NCBI RefSeq assembly: GCF_021228295.1
Contig: NZ_JAJQPD010000001.1
Location: 434,001 to 498,000 of the forward strand
Reading direction: 5' to 3'
From: Agromyces humatus
Lineage (GTDB): Bacteria; Actinomycetota; Actinomycetes; Actinomycetales; Microbacteriaceae
Length of the DNA stretch: 64,000 bases
In this document: one piece after another, positions 10,373 to 20,170 of the stretch
Layout of the letters: each line of letters opens with the position of its first letter
How positions within the stretch are numbered: the stretch's first letter is position 1
Notes under the pieces: model-generated
Told to the model about the DNA's origin: nothing
The model's database searches: none
The model's input: only the letters and a program-made list of their open reading frames with translations
Program-made: the position numbers and the translations under genes

Positions 10373-10418
10373 TGACTCGCGGCGACGCGGGAATACTTCG
10401 CCGTCGCACGCGTTGACG

Positions 10419-10435
10419 TAGAATCGACACGACAA
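10419..10435 (+). promoter_or_regulatory. -10 region of the rib operon promoter
   Basis: TAGAAT at 10419-10424 is a good -10 hexamer placed 12 nt before the first base of the FMN riboswitch, so transcription would start just upstream of stem P1. The -35 region is not convincing. Confidence 0.5.
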
Positions 10436-10577
10436 ACGTGCTCCGGGGTCGGTGTAATTCCGAACCGGCGGTTACAGTCCGCGAGCTGGGTGCGTTCGAT
10501 CGAGAGATCGGGCGCGTGCAGTTGAACCGGTGGAATTCCGGTACCGACGGTGAAAGTCCGGATGGGAGGCGGCACGT
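10436..10577 (+). ncRNA. FMN riboswitch (RFN element)
   Basis: The segment carries the conserved RFN blocks in order: GGGGTCGGTGTAATTCCGAA, ACCGGCGGTTACAGTCCGCG with GAGC, then after a variable arm GGTGGAATTCCGGTACCGAC, GGTGAAAGTCCGGATGGGAG. ACGTGC (10436-10441) pairs with GCACGT (10572-10577) as stem P1. It precedes ribD by 74 nt and should repress the rib operon when FMN is plentiful. The downstream expression platform includes a GACGC-GCA-GCGTC hairpin and no U-run, so control of translation initiation or Rho-dependent termination is likelier than intrinsic termination. Confidence 0.95.
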
Positions 10578-10651
10578 GTCGGCGACGCGCAGCGTCGTCG
10601 ACCTGTTCGGCTGCGCCGAGCATCCCCGGAGACCTGAAGACAGGACGAGGG

Positions 10652-11737
10652 ATGACCACGGGAGCGCACACGATGGCGGATGCCGCGGCGATGCGCCGCG
10701 CGCTCGAGCTCGCCACGCGCGGCCCCTCACGCGGGGTGAACCCGAGGGTCGGTTGCGTGATCCTCTCGCACGCCGGCGACGTCATCGCCGAGGGCTGGCA
10801 CCGTGGAGCCGGCACGGCCCACGCCGAGGTCGACGCGCTCTCGAAGCTGGCGCCGGGTGCCGCCGAGGGCGCCACCGCAGTGGTGACCCTCGAGCCCTGC
10901 AATCACACCGGGCGCACGGGCCCCTGCGCCGAGGCCCTCGTCGAGGCCGGCGTCGCCCGCGTCGTGTACGCGGTGGCCGACCCCGGCGACCACTCAGCGG
11001 GCGGTGCGCAACGCCTGCGCGACGCGGGCGTCGCGGTCACCGGCGGCGTACTCGTCGACGAGGCCGAGGCCCTGCTCGAGGACTGGCTGTTCGCCGCCCG
11101 CAACCGCCGCCCCCGGGTCATCGTGAAATGGGCGTCGAGCCTCGACGGTCGCGCCGCAGCGGCCGACGGCACGAGCCAGTGGATCACCGGTCCGGCCGCG
11201 CGGGCCGACGTGCACCGCCGCCGCTCCCGCGCCGACGCCATCGCGGTCGGCACGGGAACGGTGCTCGCCGACGACCCCGCGCTCACCGCGCGTGATCCGG
11301 GCGGCCAGTTCTACGACGCGCAGCCAACGCCCGTGGTGTTCGGCCGGCGCGCCGTGCCCGCCGACGCGTCGATCACCCGTCACCCGCACGCGCCCATGTT
11401 CTTCACCGGCACCGACCTGACCGCCGATCTCGAGGAACTGCAGCGGCGGGGCATCCGATCGCTCTTCATCGAGGGCGGGCCGACGCTCGCGAGCGCCTTC
11501 ATCGCAGCCGGCCTCGTCGACGAACTGCTCGTCTACCTCGCACCCGCCCTGCTCGGCGGCCCTCGGCTCGCGCTCGGCGACCTCGGCATCGCATCCATCG
11601 ACGGCGCGCAGCGCTTCGACTTCACCAGCATCGAACGACTCGGCGACGACGTACTGCTCGTCGCGCACCCGAAACAGGCCGCAGACACCGATTCGCGCCC
11701 CGCGCGACTCGATCCCGGCCCCGACCAGCACCGTTGA
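10652..11737 (+). CDS. ribD: Bifunctional riboflavin deaminase/reductase
   Basis: A 361-residue two-domain enzyme for the second and third steps of riboflavin synthesis. The N-terminal deaminase has the zinc ligands HAEVDAL and PCNHTGRTGPC (residues 55-95). The C-terminal reductase has VKWASSLDGRAA, RSRADAIAVGTGTVLADDP and FIEGGPTLASAFI. The ATG at 10652 has AGGA 6 nt upstream; a second in-frame ATG at 10673 with GGGAG 8 nt upstream is an alternative. It lies directly under the FMN riboswitch and is first in ribD-ribE-ribBA-ribH. Confidence 0.95.
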   Translation: MTTGAHTMADAAAMRRALELATRGPSRGVNPRVGCVILSHAGDVIAEGWHRGAGTAHAEVDALSKLAPGAAEGATAVVTLEPCNHTGRTGPCAEALVEAGVARVVYAVADPGDHSAGGAQRLRDAGVAVTGGVLVDEAEALLEDWLFAARNRRPRVIVKWASSLDGRAAAADGTSQWITGPAARADVHRRRSRADAIAVGTGTVLADDPALTARDPGGQFYDAQPTPVVFGRRAVPADASITRHPHAPMFFTGTDLTADLEELQRRGIRSLFIEGGPTLASAFIAAGLVDELLVYLAPALLGGPRLALGDLGIASIDGAQRFDFTSIERLGDDVLLVAHPKQAADTDSRPARLDPGPDQHR

Positions 11738-11748
11738 GAGGAACCGAC

Positions 11749-12410
11749 ATGTTCACCGGAATCATCGAGGAGCGTGGCACCATCACGCGCGTCGAGCGAA
11801 CCGACGACGCCGCGCGCCTGAGCGTCCGCGGGCCGCTCGTCGTCGAGGGCGTGAAGCACGGCGACTCGATCTCGGTCTCGGGCGTGTGCCTCACCGTCAT
11901 CGAGTTCGACACCGAGGGCTTCACCGCCGACGTGATGGCCCAGACGCTCGCGATGTCGACGCTCGACGGCGCCGGCGAGGGGCTCGCGGTGAACCTCGAG
12001 CGCGCCGCGCAGGTGGGCGACCGGCTCGGCGGACACATCGTGCAGGGCCACATCGACGGCACGGCGCAGGTGCTCGAGATCCGTCCGGGCGACGCGTGGC
12101 GGGTCATCCGCTTCTCGCTCGATGCGATGCACGCGCCGCTCGTCGTCGACAAGGGGTCGATCGCGGTCGACGGCGTCTCACTCACGGTGAGCGCGATCGG
12201 CGACGAACCCGACGGGTCGTGGTTCGAGGTGTCGCTCATCCCCGAGACCCTCAGCGCCACCACCCTCGGCGACCGCGTCGTCGGCGACCGCGTGAACATC
12301 GAGACCGACATCCTCGCGCGCCAGGTCGAGCGCATGCTGCGCTTCGCCGGCCGCCTCGGCACCGAGTCGGTCGAGATCCCGTCTTCCATCCACAGCACCG
12401 GAGGTGCCGA

Positions 12411-12414
<4 letters not shown>
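11749..12414 (+). CDS. ribE: Riboflavin synthase alpha chain
   Basis: A 221-residue enzyme that dismutates two 6,7-dimethyl-8-ribityllumazine molecules to riboflavin. It shows the expected internal duplication: MFTGIIEERGTI and HIVQGHIDGTAQV in the first barrel, and KGSIAVDGVSLTV in the second. The ATG at 11749 follows GAGAGGAACCGAC and gives the canonical MFTGII start. It overlaps ribBA by ATGA. Confidence 0.96.
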
Positions 12415-13705
<1,291 letters not shown>

Positions 13706-13709
<4 letters not shown>

Positions 13710-14173
13710 GCGGAGCAGGATCCCCCGAACTCGACGTCGACGGCCGCGGCCTCTCGGTCGTGATCGTCGCCGGCAGCTGGCACGACCAGATCACCGACGC
13801 GCTCATCGCCGGAGCGACCCGCACGCTCGAGGCGTCGGGCGCGTCGTTCTCGCTCGTGCGCGTGCCCGGCAGCTTCGAGCTGCCCGTCGTGTCGAAGGCC
13901 GCCCTCGAGGCGGGCGCCGACGCGGTCGTCGCGCTCGGCGTGATCATCCGCGGCGGCACCCCGCACTTCGAGTACGTGTCGGCGGCGGCGACCGACGGGC
14001 TGACCCGTGTCGCCCTCGACACGGGCAAGCCGGTCGGCTTCGGGGTGCTCACCCTCGACGACGAGCAGCAGGGCATCGATCGTGCCGGACTGCCCGGCTC
14101 CAAGGAGGACAAGGGCCGCGAGGCCGCCGAAGCGGCGATCGCGACCGCCCGCGCACTGCGCTCGGTCGGGTGA
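13706..14173 (+). CDS. ribH: 6,7-Dimethyl-8-ribityllumazine synthase
   Basis: A 155-residue lumazine synthase. It carries [34 protein letters not shown] and [19 protein letters not shown], which build the substrate pocket at the subunit interface of the pentamer or icosahedron. Overlaps ribBA by four bases; last gene of the riboflavin operon. The next gene lies on the other strand 42 nt away. Confidence 0.97.
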
Positions 14174-14215
14174 TTCCTGCGGCGCCCGCACCCGGCGTTC
14201 CGCGCGAGGGCGTGA

Positions 14216-14665
14216 CTACGGCTTCCAGACCATGAGCACGACCACCGCGACGAGCAGCAACGACACGATGCCGCTGCCGGCCGCGATGGCCGGATAGCCG
14301 GCCGCAGCCGCGCCCCCGCCCGATCCGGCGTCGCCCGACAGCGCCTCGGCGGCCTTGCGCATCGACGGGACCACGAGGAACACGCTGAGTGCGAACGCGA
14401 TCACGTAGAGGATGATCGACCAGAGGATCCACGGCGTCGTGAACGTGAGCCCGAACTCCTCGTCGGCCATGCCCATCGCCCCGAAGCCGAGCAGGAACAC
14501 GATGAGCGAGAGCCAGCTGAACACCATGGTCGACTTCGCGAGCACGGCGACCTGACCTCCGTTGCCGGCACGCACCGCGCGCATCGCGGTCATGGGCAGT
14601 ATCGCCATCGGCCCGACGATGAAGACGGCCGTGGTGACGTGCAGAATCGAGATCAGGGTATCCAT
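14216..14665 (-). CDS. DUF2269-like integral membrane protein
   Basis: A 149-residue protein with four predicted membrane helices: residues 1-25 (LISILHVTTAVFIVGPMAIL), 45-65, 80-100 and 125-147. The N-terminal His before the first helix and the layout resemble DUF2269 proteins, whose function is unknown. The ATG at 14665 is chosen because everything upstream in the frame is charged low-complexity sequence. It converges on the riboflavin operon. Confidence 0.65.
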   Translation of the reverse strand: MDTLISILHVTTAVFIVGPMAILPMTAMRAVRAGNGGQVAVLAKSTMVFSWLSLIVFLLGFGAMGMADEEFGLTFTTPWILWSIILYVIAFALSVFLVVPSMRKAAEALSGDAGSGGGAAAAGYPAIAAGSGIVSLLLVAVVVLMVWKP

Positions 14666-14973
14666 GCCATAGAGCCTAGCCACGCGGCATCCGGCGTCGC
14701 ATCGAACCTTCGATCGATCCGGCACGTCGCCGTTCTCGGCCCCGTCGGATCGCGATCGGCTTCGCCACTCGACCGGCGATGCGCCGTTCACCGCACCGAG
14801 GCAGCCGCTCACCGCACCGTGCACCCGACATCGGCCCCGCCCGACCCGGTGCCGCGTACGGTGGAGAGGTTGCCACAAGCGACGATTCCTGCACTGCCTC
14901 CGGTTCGAACGCCCGACCGACGTGCCTCGGGGCGCAGCGTTCTTTCGCACCCCTCTTGGAGTCTTCGCCAGCA

Positions 14974-16341
14974 ATGTCTGCACCAACCGCGGCCCCGGCC
15001 GCACCAGTCACCGCCACACCCGCCAATCCGCGCAGCCGCGTCGCGCTCGCGAGCCTCATCGGCACGACGATCGAGTTCTACGACTTCTACGTCTACGCGA
15101 CCGCCGCGGTGCTGGTCTTCCCCCACCTGTTCTTCCCGACGGGCGACGCCACGACCGCGCTGCTCTCGTCGTTCGCCGTCTTCGGCGCAGCGATGATCGC
15201 GCGTCCGCTCGGCGCCGTCATCTTCGGCCACCTCGGCGACAAGCACGGTCGCAAGGCGACGCTCGTCGGAGCGCTGCTCACCATGGGCATCGCGACGTTC
15301 CTGATCGGCGTGCTGCCGACGTACGCGCTGGTCGGATGGCTCGCGCCACTGCTCCTCGTCATCCTGCGCATCGCGCAGGGCTTCGCCCTCGGCGGCGAGT
15401 GGTCGGGCGCCGCGCTCGTGGCCACCGAGAACGCGCCGGCGGGCAAGCGCGCGCTGTTCGGCACCTTCCCGCAGCTCGGAGCACCGATCGGCTTCATCAT
15501 CGCCAACGGCCTGTTCCTCGTCATCGCGGCGATGCTCCCCTCCGACGACCCCTCGATGCCGTCGCAGGCGTTCCTCGACTGGGGCTGGCGCATCCCGTTC
15601 CTGTTCTCGGTCGTCATGGTCGTCGTCGGCCTCTGGGTGCGCCTGCGCCTGGTCGAGTCGACCGCCTTCTCGAACGCGTCGAAGCAGGGCAAGCTCACGC
15701 GCCTGCCCCTCGCGAGCGTGTTCAAGAACCACTGGAAGCAGCTCGTCCTCGGCACGTTCTTCATGCTCGCCACCTACGTGCTCTTCTACCTGATGACCAC
15801 GTTCTCGCTGTCGTACGGCCGGGCGCCGATCGAAGCCGCCGAGGGCGCACTGCCCGGACTCGGCTACTCGTACACCACGTTCGTGCTGATGCTCATCGGC
15901 GGTGTCGTGTTCTTCGGCATCTTCACGCTGGTGTCGGGCCCATGGGCCGACCGCTGGGGTCGCCGCAAGACGCTCATCTGGGTCACGCTCGGCATCATCG
16001 CGTTCGGCCTGCTGTGGGTGCCGCTGCTCGGCGCCGGGTTCTGGGGCGTCATGCTCTGGCTCGTCGTCGGCTTCTCGCTCATGGGGCTGACGTTCGGGCC
16101 GATGGGCGCGCTGCTGCCCGAGCTGTTCCCCACGAACGTGCGGTACACGGGCTCGGGCATCTCGTACAACGTGTCGTCGATCCTCGGCGCCGCGGTCGCC
16201 CCGTTCATCGCGGTGGCGCTCTGGCAGGCCGGTGGCGGCAGCCCGTTCTGGGTCGGCATCTACCTGTCGGTGATGGCGGTGCTCACGCTCATCGCACTCC
16301 TCGTCTCGAAGGAGACGAAGGATGTCGACATGAACGCCTGA
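14974..16341 (+). CDS. MHS-family MFS transporter
   Basis: A 455-residue, 12-helix carrier of the metabolite:H+ symporter group. Typical marks are the start GTTIEFYDFYVYATAAVLVF (residues 29-48), the loop motif GHLGDKHGRKATL between helices 2 and 3, GFALGGEWSGAALVATENAP, and DRWGRRKTLIW in the second half. Family members carry dicarboxylates, shikimate, proline/betaine or aromatic acids. No catabolic neighbour suggests a substrate. GGAG precedes the ATG by 12 nt, a rather long spacing. Confidence 0.85.
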   Translation: MSAPTAAPAAPVTATPANPRSRVALASLIGTTIEFYDFYVYATAAVLVFPHLFFPTGDATTALLSSFAVFGAAMIARPLGAVIFGHLGDKHGRKATLVGALLTMGIATFLIGVLPTYALVGWLAPLLLVILRIAQGFALGGEWSGAALVATENAPAGKRALFGTFPQLGAPIGFIIANGLFLVIAAMLPSDDPSMPSQAFLDWGWRIPFLFSVVMVVVGLWVRLRLVESTAFSNASKQGKLTRLPLASVFKNHWKQLVLGTFFMLATYVLFYLMTTFSLSYGRAPIEAAEGALPGLGYSYTTFVLMLIGGVVFFGIFTLVSGPWADRWGRRKTLIWVTLGIIAFGLLWVPLLGAGFWGVMLWLVVGFSLMGLTFGPMGALLPELFPTNVRYTGSGISYNVSSILGAAVAPFIAVALWQAGGGSPFWVGIYLSVMAVLTLIALLVSKETKDVDMNA

Positions 16342-16351
16342 GTGCGGTTCG

Positions 16352-16391
16352 AGACGAGGGGCCGGATGTCGCGACATCCCGCCCCTCGTCT
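16352..16391 (+). terminator. Strong hairpin terminator after the MHS transporter
   Basis: A 40-nt almost perfect palindrome: arms of 20 nt that match at 19 of 20 positions, from AGACGAGGGG to CCCCTCGTCT, starting 10 nt after the stop codon. No U-tract follows. Confidence 0.7.
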
Positions 16392-16530
16392 GACGGCGCA
16401 ACTTCACGAGAACGTCACACGGGCCCCTTCTGGGGCCGAGGACTGCGGCGTAGCATGGCCGCATCAGGGGCTGCCGAGTCCTCCGCCGGCACCGTCGACG
16501 CTGGGCCGCCCAGAGCAGTGGAGCGTGCAG

Positions 16531-16956
16531 ATGAACATGACGATGGACATGATGAAGGGCGCCATGTCGTCGTCGGAGATGCCGATGAAGGGCATGGATC
16601 CGGCGATGATGCAGGAGTGTCTCGAGGCCCTCTCCGCGTGCGCGCAGGCGTGCATCATGTGCGCCGACGCCGACGCGGGCGAGGGCATGGGCCGGTGCGC
16701 CGCCATGTGCTCGAACTGCGCCGACATGTGCGACACGATGATGCGCATGATGCTGCGCATGAACGGCATGGACCTGGCGGTGATGTCGTCGATGATGCAG
16801 ACGACGATCATGATGTGCCGCGCATGCTCTGCCGAGTGCATGATGCACGCCGAGATGAGCGAACACTGCCGCATGTGCGCGATGGCATGCGACCAGGCGG
16901 CCATGGCGCTCGAGAAGATGATGGGCTCGATGAGCGAGGCGATGCCGGTGGCGTGA
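16531..16956 (+). CDS. Met/Cys-rich four-helix-bundle copper-binding protein (Csp-like)
   Basis: A 141-residue protein in which about one residue in four is Met and 14 are Cys, placed as CxxxC and CxxC pairs along helices: ECLEALSACAQACIMCAD, RCAAMCSNCADMCDTMMRM, MMCRACSAECMMHAEMSEHC and RMCAMACDQAAMALEKMM. This matches the Csp/DUF326 copper-storage fold, in which Cys inside a four-helix bundle bind many Cu(I). There is no signal peptide, so it should act in the cytosol. The ATG at 16531 follows TGGAG by 7 nt. TAGCAT at about 16450 may be the -10 box. No copper ATPase or CsoR is adjacent. Confidence 0.78.
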   Translation: MNMTMDMMKGAMSSSEMPMKGMDPAMMQECLEALSACAQACIMCADADAGEGMGRCAAMCSNCADMCDTMMRMMLRMNGMDLAVMSSMMQTTIMMCRACSAECMMHAEMSEHCRMCAMACDQAAMALEKMMGSMSEAMPVA

Positions 16957-16965
16957 GGCTCCGCT

Positions 16966-17005
16966 GGTCGTGGAGCGCCGCCGAAGGCGACGCGTCTCGA
17001 GACCC
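16966..17005. repeat. Single repeat unit, type B (B4)
   Basis: One ~40-nt unit beginning GGTCGTGGAGCGCC and ending GCGTCTCGAGACCC, 9 nt after the copper-protein stop and 4 nt from the end of the convergent unknown gene. It is half of a type-B pair. Confidence 0.7.
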
Positions 17006-17009
17006 GCGC

Positions 17010-17363
17010 TCAGGCGTACGCGACGCTGAAGCGCTCGGCGCCCCGGGCGAGCACGCCGTAGATCGCGTGCACGGCGACCGGGTCGCCGACCCGCAATGCG
17101 CCGGCGAACGCGTCGTGGTGCCAGACGCGCTGCACCGTGCCGCCGTCGAAGTCGGCGACCGTCGCGAACCCCGCATCGTCGGTCGACGCGACGAATCCGT
17201 CGACCCACTTGCTCGACGTGGTCGCGGCGAGTCGTCGCTGCATCGCGTGGAGCCCGTGCCCGGGCCGGTCGCTCGAGCAGTCGGTCGCCGACTCGCAGCC
17301 GCGCATGCCCATGACCGTGCCCGTGCGGGGCTCGGTGGCGGCGTGCGGCTCGCGGTGCGACAT
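17010..17363 (-). CDS. Conserved-looking hypothetical protein
   Basis: A 117-residue protein that I do not recognise. The first 45 residues are polar with two Cys (GCESATDC) and several His; the rest (VDGFVASTDDAGFATVADF through VAVHAIYGVLARGAERFSV) looks like a small beta-rich domain. A good Shine-Dalgarno (GAGGAG, 6 nt before ATG 17363) and normal codon bias support that it is a gene. It converges on the copper-binding protein, and a repeat unit lies between the two 3' ends. Confidence 0.6.
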   Translation of the reverse strand: MSHREPHAATEPRTGTVMGMRGCESATDCSSDRPGHGLHAMQRRLAATTSSKWVDGFVASTDDAGFATVADFDGGTVQRVWHHDAFAGALRVGDPVAVHAIYGVLARGAERFSVAYA

Positions 17364-17479
17364 GATGGCTCCTCGTGGTTCGATTCCGCCACGATACGCT
17401 CGCGCCGAACGGATGTCGCGGCCGCCGTCACACGCGGCAACAGTGCGCCGCTTCAGTGCCGTCGAGACCCCGCGCAGGG

Positions 17480-17821
17480 TCAGTGCGCCTGCGGCGGCAG
17501 GGCGGCGATGACGGGGTGGTCCATGGCGATGACGCCGACCTTCGCGGCGCCGCCGGGCGAGCCGACCGCCGGGACCGAGCCCGTCGAGATCTCGAAGAAC
17601 TCGACGTTCGCCTTGTAGTAGTCGGCCCACATCTCGGGCAGGTCGTCTTCGTAGTAGATCGCCTCGACCGGGCAGACCGGCTCGCAGGCACCGCAGTCGA
17701 CGCACTCGTCGGGGTGGATGTAGAGCGAGCGTTCACCCTCGTAGATGCAGTCGACCGGACACTCGTCGATGCAGGCACGGTCTTTGACGTCGACGCACGG
17801 CAGCGCGATGACGTAGGTCAC
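17480..17821 (-). CDS. fdxA: Seven-iron ferredoxin
   Basis: A 113-residue ferredoxin with the [3Fe-4S] and [4Fe-4S] pattern of FdxA: CVDVKDRACIDECPVDC for the first half and CVDCGACEPVCP for the second. The long C-terminal tail (LPEMWADYYKANVEFFEI) is typical of actinobacterial FdxA. The GTG start (17821) overlaps the stop of the upstream reductase gene as GTGA, so electron donor and acceptor are translated together. It may deliver electrons to the sulfite reductase encoded 9 kb upstream on the same strand; that role is inferred. Confidence 0.93.
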   Translation of the reverse strand: MTYVIALPCVDVKDRACIDECPVDCIYEGERSLYIHPDECVDCGACEPVCPVEAIYYEDDLPEMWADYYKANVEFFEISTGSVPAVGSPGGAAKVGVIAMDHPVIAALPPQAH

Positions 17822-19230
17822 GAGCCGACCAGGGAACCGGCGCGCGAGATCTCCACCTGCTCGTCGCGGGGCACGACCTTCACGCGCTCGCGTACGACCG
17901 GGGCGTCGGATGCCTCGCCGAGGGCGCGCTCGTGCGCGTCGAGCTCGAGCCAACCCGCCCACGTCGTGTAGTGCACCTCGCGGGCCTCGAGGAGCTCGAG
18001 CACCTCGTCGCCGCCCGCCGCCTCGACGGCAGACGCGGGCAGCGCGCCGGCCGTGGCATCGGCGAGCAGGTTCGTGATGGTCTCGAGCGCGTCGCCCTTC
18101 GTGTGGCCGATGAGGCCCACTGGGCCGCGCTTGATCCAGCCGGTCGCATAGACGCCCGGGATGGGCGAGCCTGCGGCATCCGTCACCCGACCACCGTCGT
18201 TGGGGATGACCGCTTTCGACTCGTCGAACGGCACGCCCGGGAGCGGGGAGCTCGCGTAACCCACGGCACGGTAGACCGCCTGCACCGGCACGTCGACGAA
18301 CTCGCCGGTGCCCGCGACCGAGCCGTTGCCCACGGGGCGCGTGCGCTCGAACCGCACTCCCTCGACGCGCCCGTCGCCGAGCACCTCGACGGGCGAGTGC
18401 AGGAAGTGCAGGTGCAGGCGCCGCGATGCGGTCGAGACCCGGTCTGCGGGCTTGCGCCAACCGTTGAGGGTGCGGGTCATGACCTTCACCTGGTTGTTCG
18501 AGGCGTGCAGCTGCTCAGCGTGCGGGTCGCCCGCGGCACGTTCGAAGTCGTCGTCGTAGACGATCACGTCGACATCGGGCACTTCGCCGAGCTCGCGCAG
18601 CTCGATCGGCGTGAACTTCACGTGACCCGGGCCACGGCGGCCGAACACGTGCACGTCGGTCACGGGCGACGCCTCGAGGCCCGCGACGACGTTCGCCGGG
18701 ACATCCGTCGGCAGCAGGTCCTCTGGGTGCTTCGCGAGCACGCGAGCAACGTCGAGCGCGACGTTGCCGTTGCCGATGACCGCGATCTGCTCGGCCTCGA
18801 GCGGCCATTCGCGCGGTACGTCGGGGTGCCCGTCGTACCAGGCCACCAGGTCGGCCGCGCCGTAGGAGCCGGGCAGGTCGATGCCGGGGATGTCGAGCGG
18901 GGCGTCCTTCAGGGCACCGGTGGCGAAGACCACGGCGTCGTAGCGCTCGCGAAGCTCGTCGACCGTGACGTCGCGGCCGACCTCGACGTTGCCGATGAGC
19001 CGGATCGTGCCCGCGTCGAGCATCTCGTGCAACGAGTTGACGATGCCCTTGATGCGGGGGTGGTCGGGTGCGACGCCGTAGCGGATGAGGCCGTACGGTG
19101 CGGGCAGGGACTCGAACAGGTCGATCGCGACCTCTCCGCGGGCCTCGGCGACCTGGCGATTGAGGATGTTTCCGGCGTAGATGCCGGCGGGACCGGCGCC
19201 GACGATCGCGACACGGAGGGAGAGCGTCAT
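17818..19230 (-). CDS. fprA: Ferredoxin-NADP(+) reductase, FprA type
   Basis: A 470-residue adrenodoxin-reductase-like flavoprotein that moves electrons between NADPH and ferredoxin. It has the FAD motif VAIVGAGPAGIYAGNIL at the N-terminus, LRYGVAP-like IRYGVAPDHPRIKGI, the NADP motif IAVIGNGNVALDVARVLA and the C-terminal YATGWIKRGPVGLIGHTKGD. ATG 19230 is preceded by GAAAGG; the longer frame would translate repeat element A2. In Corynebacterium an fpr-type gene sits with the sulfate reduction genes, which suits a role in feeding Sir here. Confidence 0.92.
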   Translation of the reverse strand: MTLSLRVAIVGAGPAGIYAGNILNRQVAEARGEVAIDLFESLPAPYGLIRYGVAPDHPRIKGIVNSLHEMLDAGTIRLIGNVEVGRDVTVDELRERYDAVVFATGALKDAPLDIPGIDLPGSYGAADLVAWYDGHPDVPREWPLEAEQIAVIGNGNVALDVARVLAKHPEDLLPTDVPANVVAGLEASPVTDVHVFGRRGPGHVKFTPIELRELGEVPDVDVIVYDDDFERAAGDPHAEQLHASNNQVKVMTRTLNGWRKPADRVSTASRRLHLHFLHSPVEVLGDGRVEGVRFERTRPVGNGSVAGTGEFVDVPVQAVYRAVGYASSPLPGVPFDESKAVIPNDGGRVTDAAGSPIPGVYATGWIKRGPVGLIGHTKGDALETITNLLADATAGALPASAVEAAGGDEVLELLEAREVHYTTWAGWLELDAHERALGEASDAPVVRERVKVVPRDEQVEISRAGSLVGS

Positions 19231-19261
19231 GGTTGCGGGGCCTTTCGGTGGGTGGCTGAGC

Positions 19262-19340
19262 GGGTTGAGGAGGGAGCGGAGCGACCGTCTCGAAACCTCA
19301 TCGGCGGGTTTCGAGACGGCGCCGGGGCGCCTCCTCAACC
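19262..19340. repeat. Paired-repeat element A2 (type A) at the 3' end of the SUMT gene
   Basis: Left unit 19262-19297 and inverted right unit 19306-19340, each running from (G)GGTTGAGGAG to GTCTCGAAACC. The right unit and spacer encode the last residues and TGA (19300-19298) of the methyltransferase, which therefore ends VEEAPRRRLETRR, the same peptide that other copies give in the sulfur genes. Confidence 0.88.
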
Positions 19341-20170
19341 AGCGAGGGTGGCGCATACGGGCTGAGGGTCACGACGTCGCCGACCACGACGACGGCGGGC
19401 GATCGGATGCCACGGCGCGCGGCCTGCAGGGCGATCGTGTCGAGCGTGCCGACGGTGACCCGCTGCGCGGGTCCGTAGCCGTCCTCGATGATCGCGACGG
19501 GGCAGTCGGCGCCGCGCTCGCCTCGTCCGAGGGTGATCGCGGAATTCGCGAGCGTGCCGATGCCCATGAGCAGCACGACCGTGTGGTCGCGTCCTCCGCC
19601 GAGCGCCTGGATCTGGTCGTGGCCGGTGACCACGGTGAACGTCGTGGCGAGGCCGCGGTGCGTGAGCGGGATGCCCGCGATCGCCGGCACCGAGATCGCG
19701 CTCGTGATGCCGGGCACCACCTCGACGTCGACGCCGTGGTCGCGGCAGAACGCGACCTCCTCGCCGCCGCGGCCGAAGATGAACGGGTCGCCGCCCTTGA
19801 GGCGCACGACATGGCGGCCGTCGCGGGCGAGGGTCACGAGCAGCTCGTTGATGGCGTCCTGCGGCACGGCGTGGTGGCCGGGGAGCTTGCCGACGTCGAC
19901 GACCTCGGCGCCGATCACGACGCCCTCCGCGGCGAGGCCGTCGAGCACGCCGCGAGCGCCCAGCCGATCGGCGACGATCACGTCGGCGGCCTCGAGAGCG
20001 CGCAGGCCGCGGATCGTGAGCAGTCCGGCGTCGCCGGGGCCGGCGCCGACGAGCGTGACCGTTCCGCGGGTTGAGGAGCGCGCGCCAGCGCGCGTGTCGA
20101 AACCGGGACGTGCAGCATTCGGTTTCGAGGCGGCGCTGCGCGCCTCCTCAGCCCGCCGAGACCCGCTCAT
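19298..20170 (-). CDS. cobA: Uroporphyrinogen-III C-methyltransferase (SUMT)
   Basis: A 290-residue SAM-dependent methyltransferase that makes precorrin-2, the siroheme and cobalamin precursor. Family motifs are LVGAGPGDAGLLTIRG, VVRLKGGDPFIFGRGGEE and VPGITSAISVPAIAGIPLTHRG. It has no CysG-type dehydrogenase/ferrochelatase domain. In this operon it supplies siroheme for Sir. Residues 6-35 are encoded by repeat A3, and the C-terminus by repeat A2, so both ends of the protein are repeat-derived. No start codon lies between A3 and the conserved domain, so the extension must be translated. ATGA overlap with the permease gene upstream. Confidence 0.9.
   Translation of the reverse strand: MSGSRRAEEARSAASKPNAARPGFDTRAGARSSTRGTVTLVGAGPGDAGLLTIRGLRALEAADVIVADRLGARGVLDGLAAEGVVIGAEVVDVGKLPGHHAVPQDAINELLVTLARDGRHVVRLKGGDPFIFGRGGEEVAFCRDHGVDVEVVPGITSAISVPAIAGIPLTHRGLATTFTVVTGHDQIQALGGGRDHTVVLLMGIGTLANSAITLGRGERGADCPVAIIEDGYGPAQRVTVGTLDTIALQAARRGIRSPAVVVVGDVVTLSPYAPPSLVEEAPRRRLETRR
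20068..20154. repeat. Paired-repeat element A3 (type A) inside cobA N-terminus
   Basis: Left unit 20068-20104 and inverted right unit 20121-20154. Read in the cobA frame it gives AEEARSAASKP and then GFDTRAGARSSTR, cognate to the peptides from A4, A5 and A6. Confidence 0.88.

Noticed and set aside
14922-17618. 898-codon plus-strand frame through the MHS transporter and copper-protein genes
   Set aside because: It is a frame-shifted shadow that crosses a strong terminator hairpin and several genes in other frames.
19231-19356. N-terminal extension of the ferredoxin-NADP reductase
   Set aside because: It would only translate the end of repeat A2. Unlike the cysD/cysN cases, a proper ATG with an RBS lies after the repeat, next to the FAD motif.
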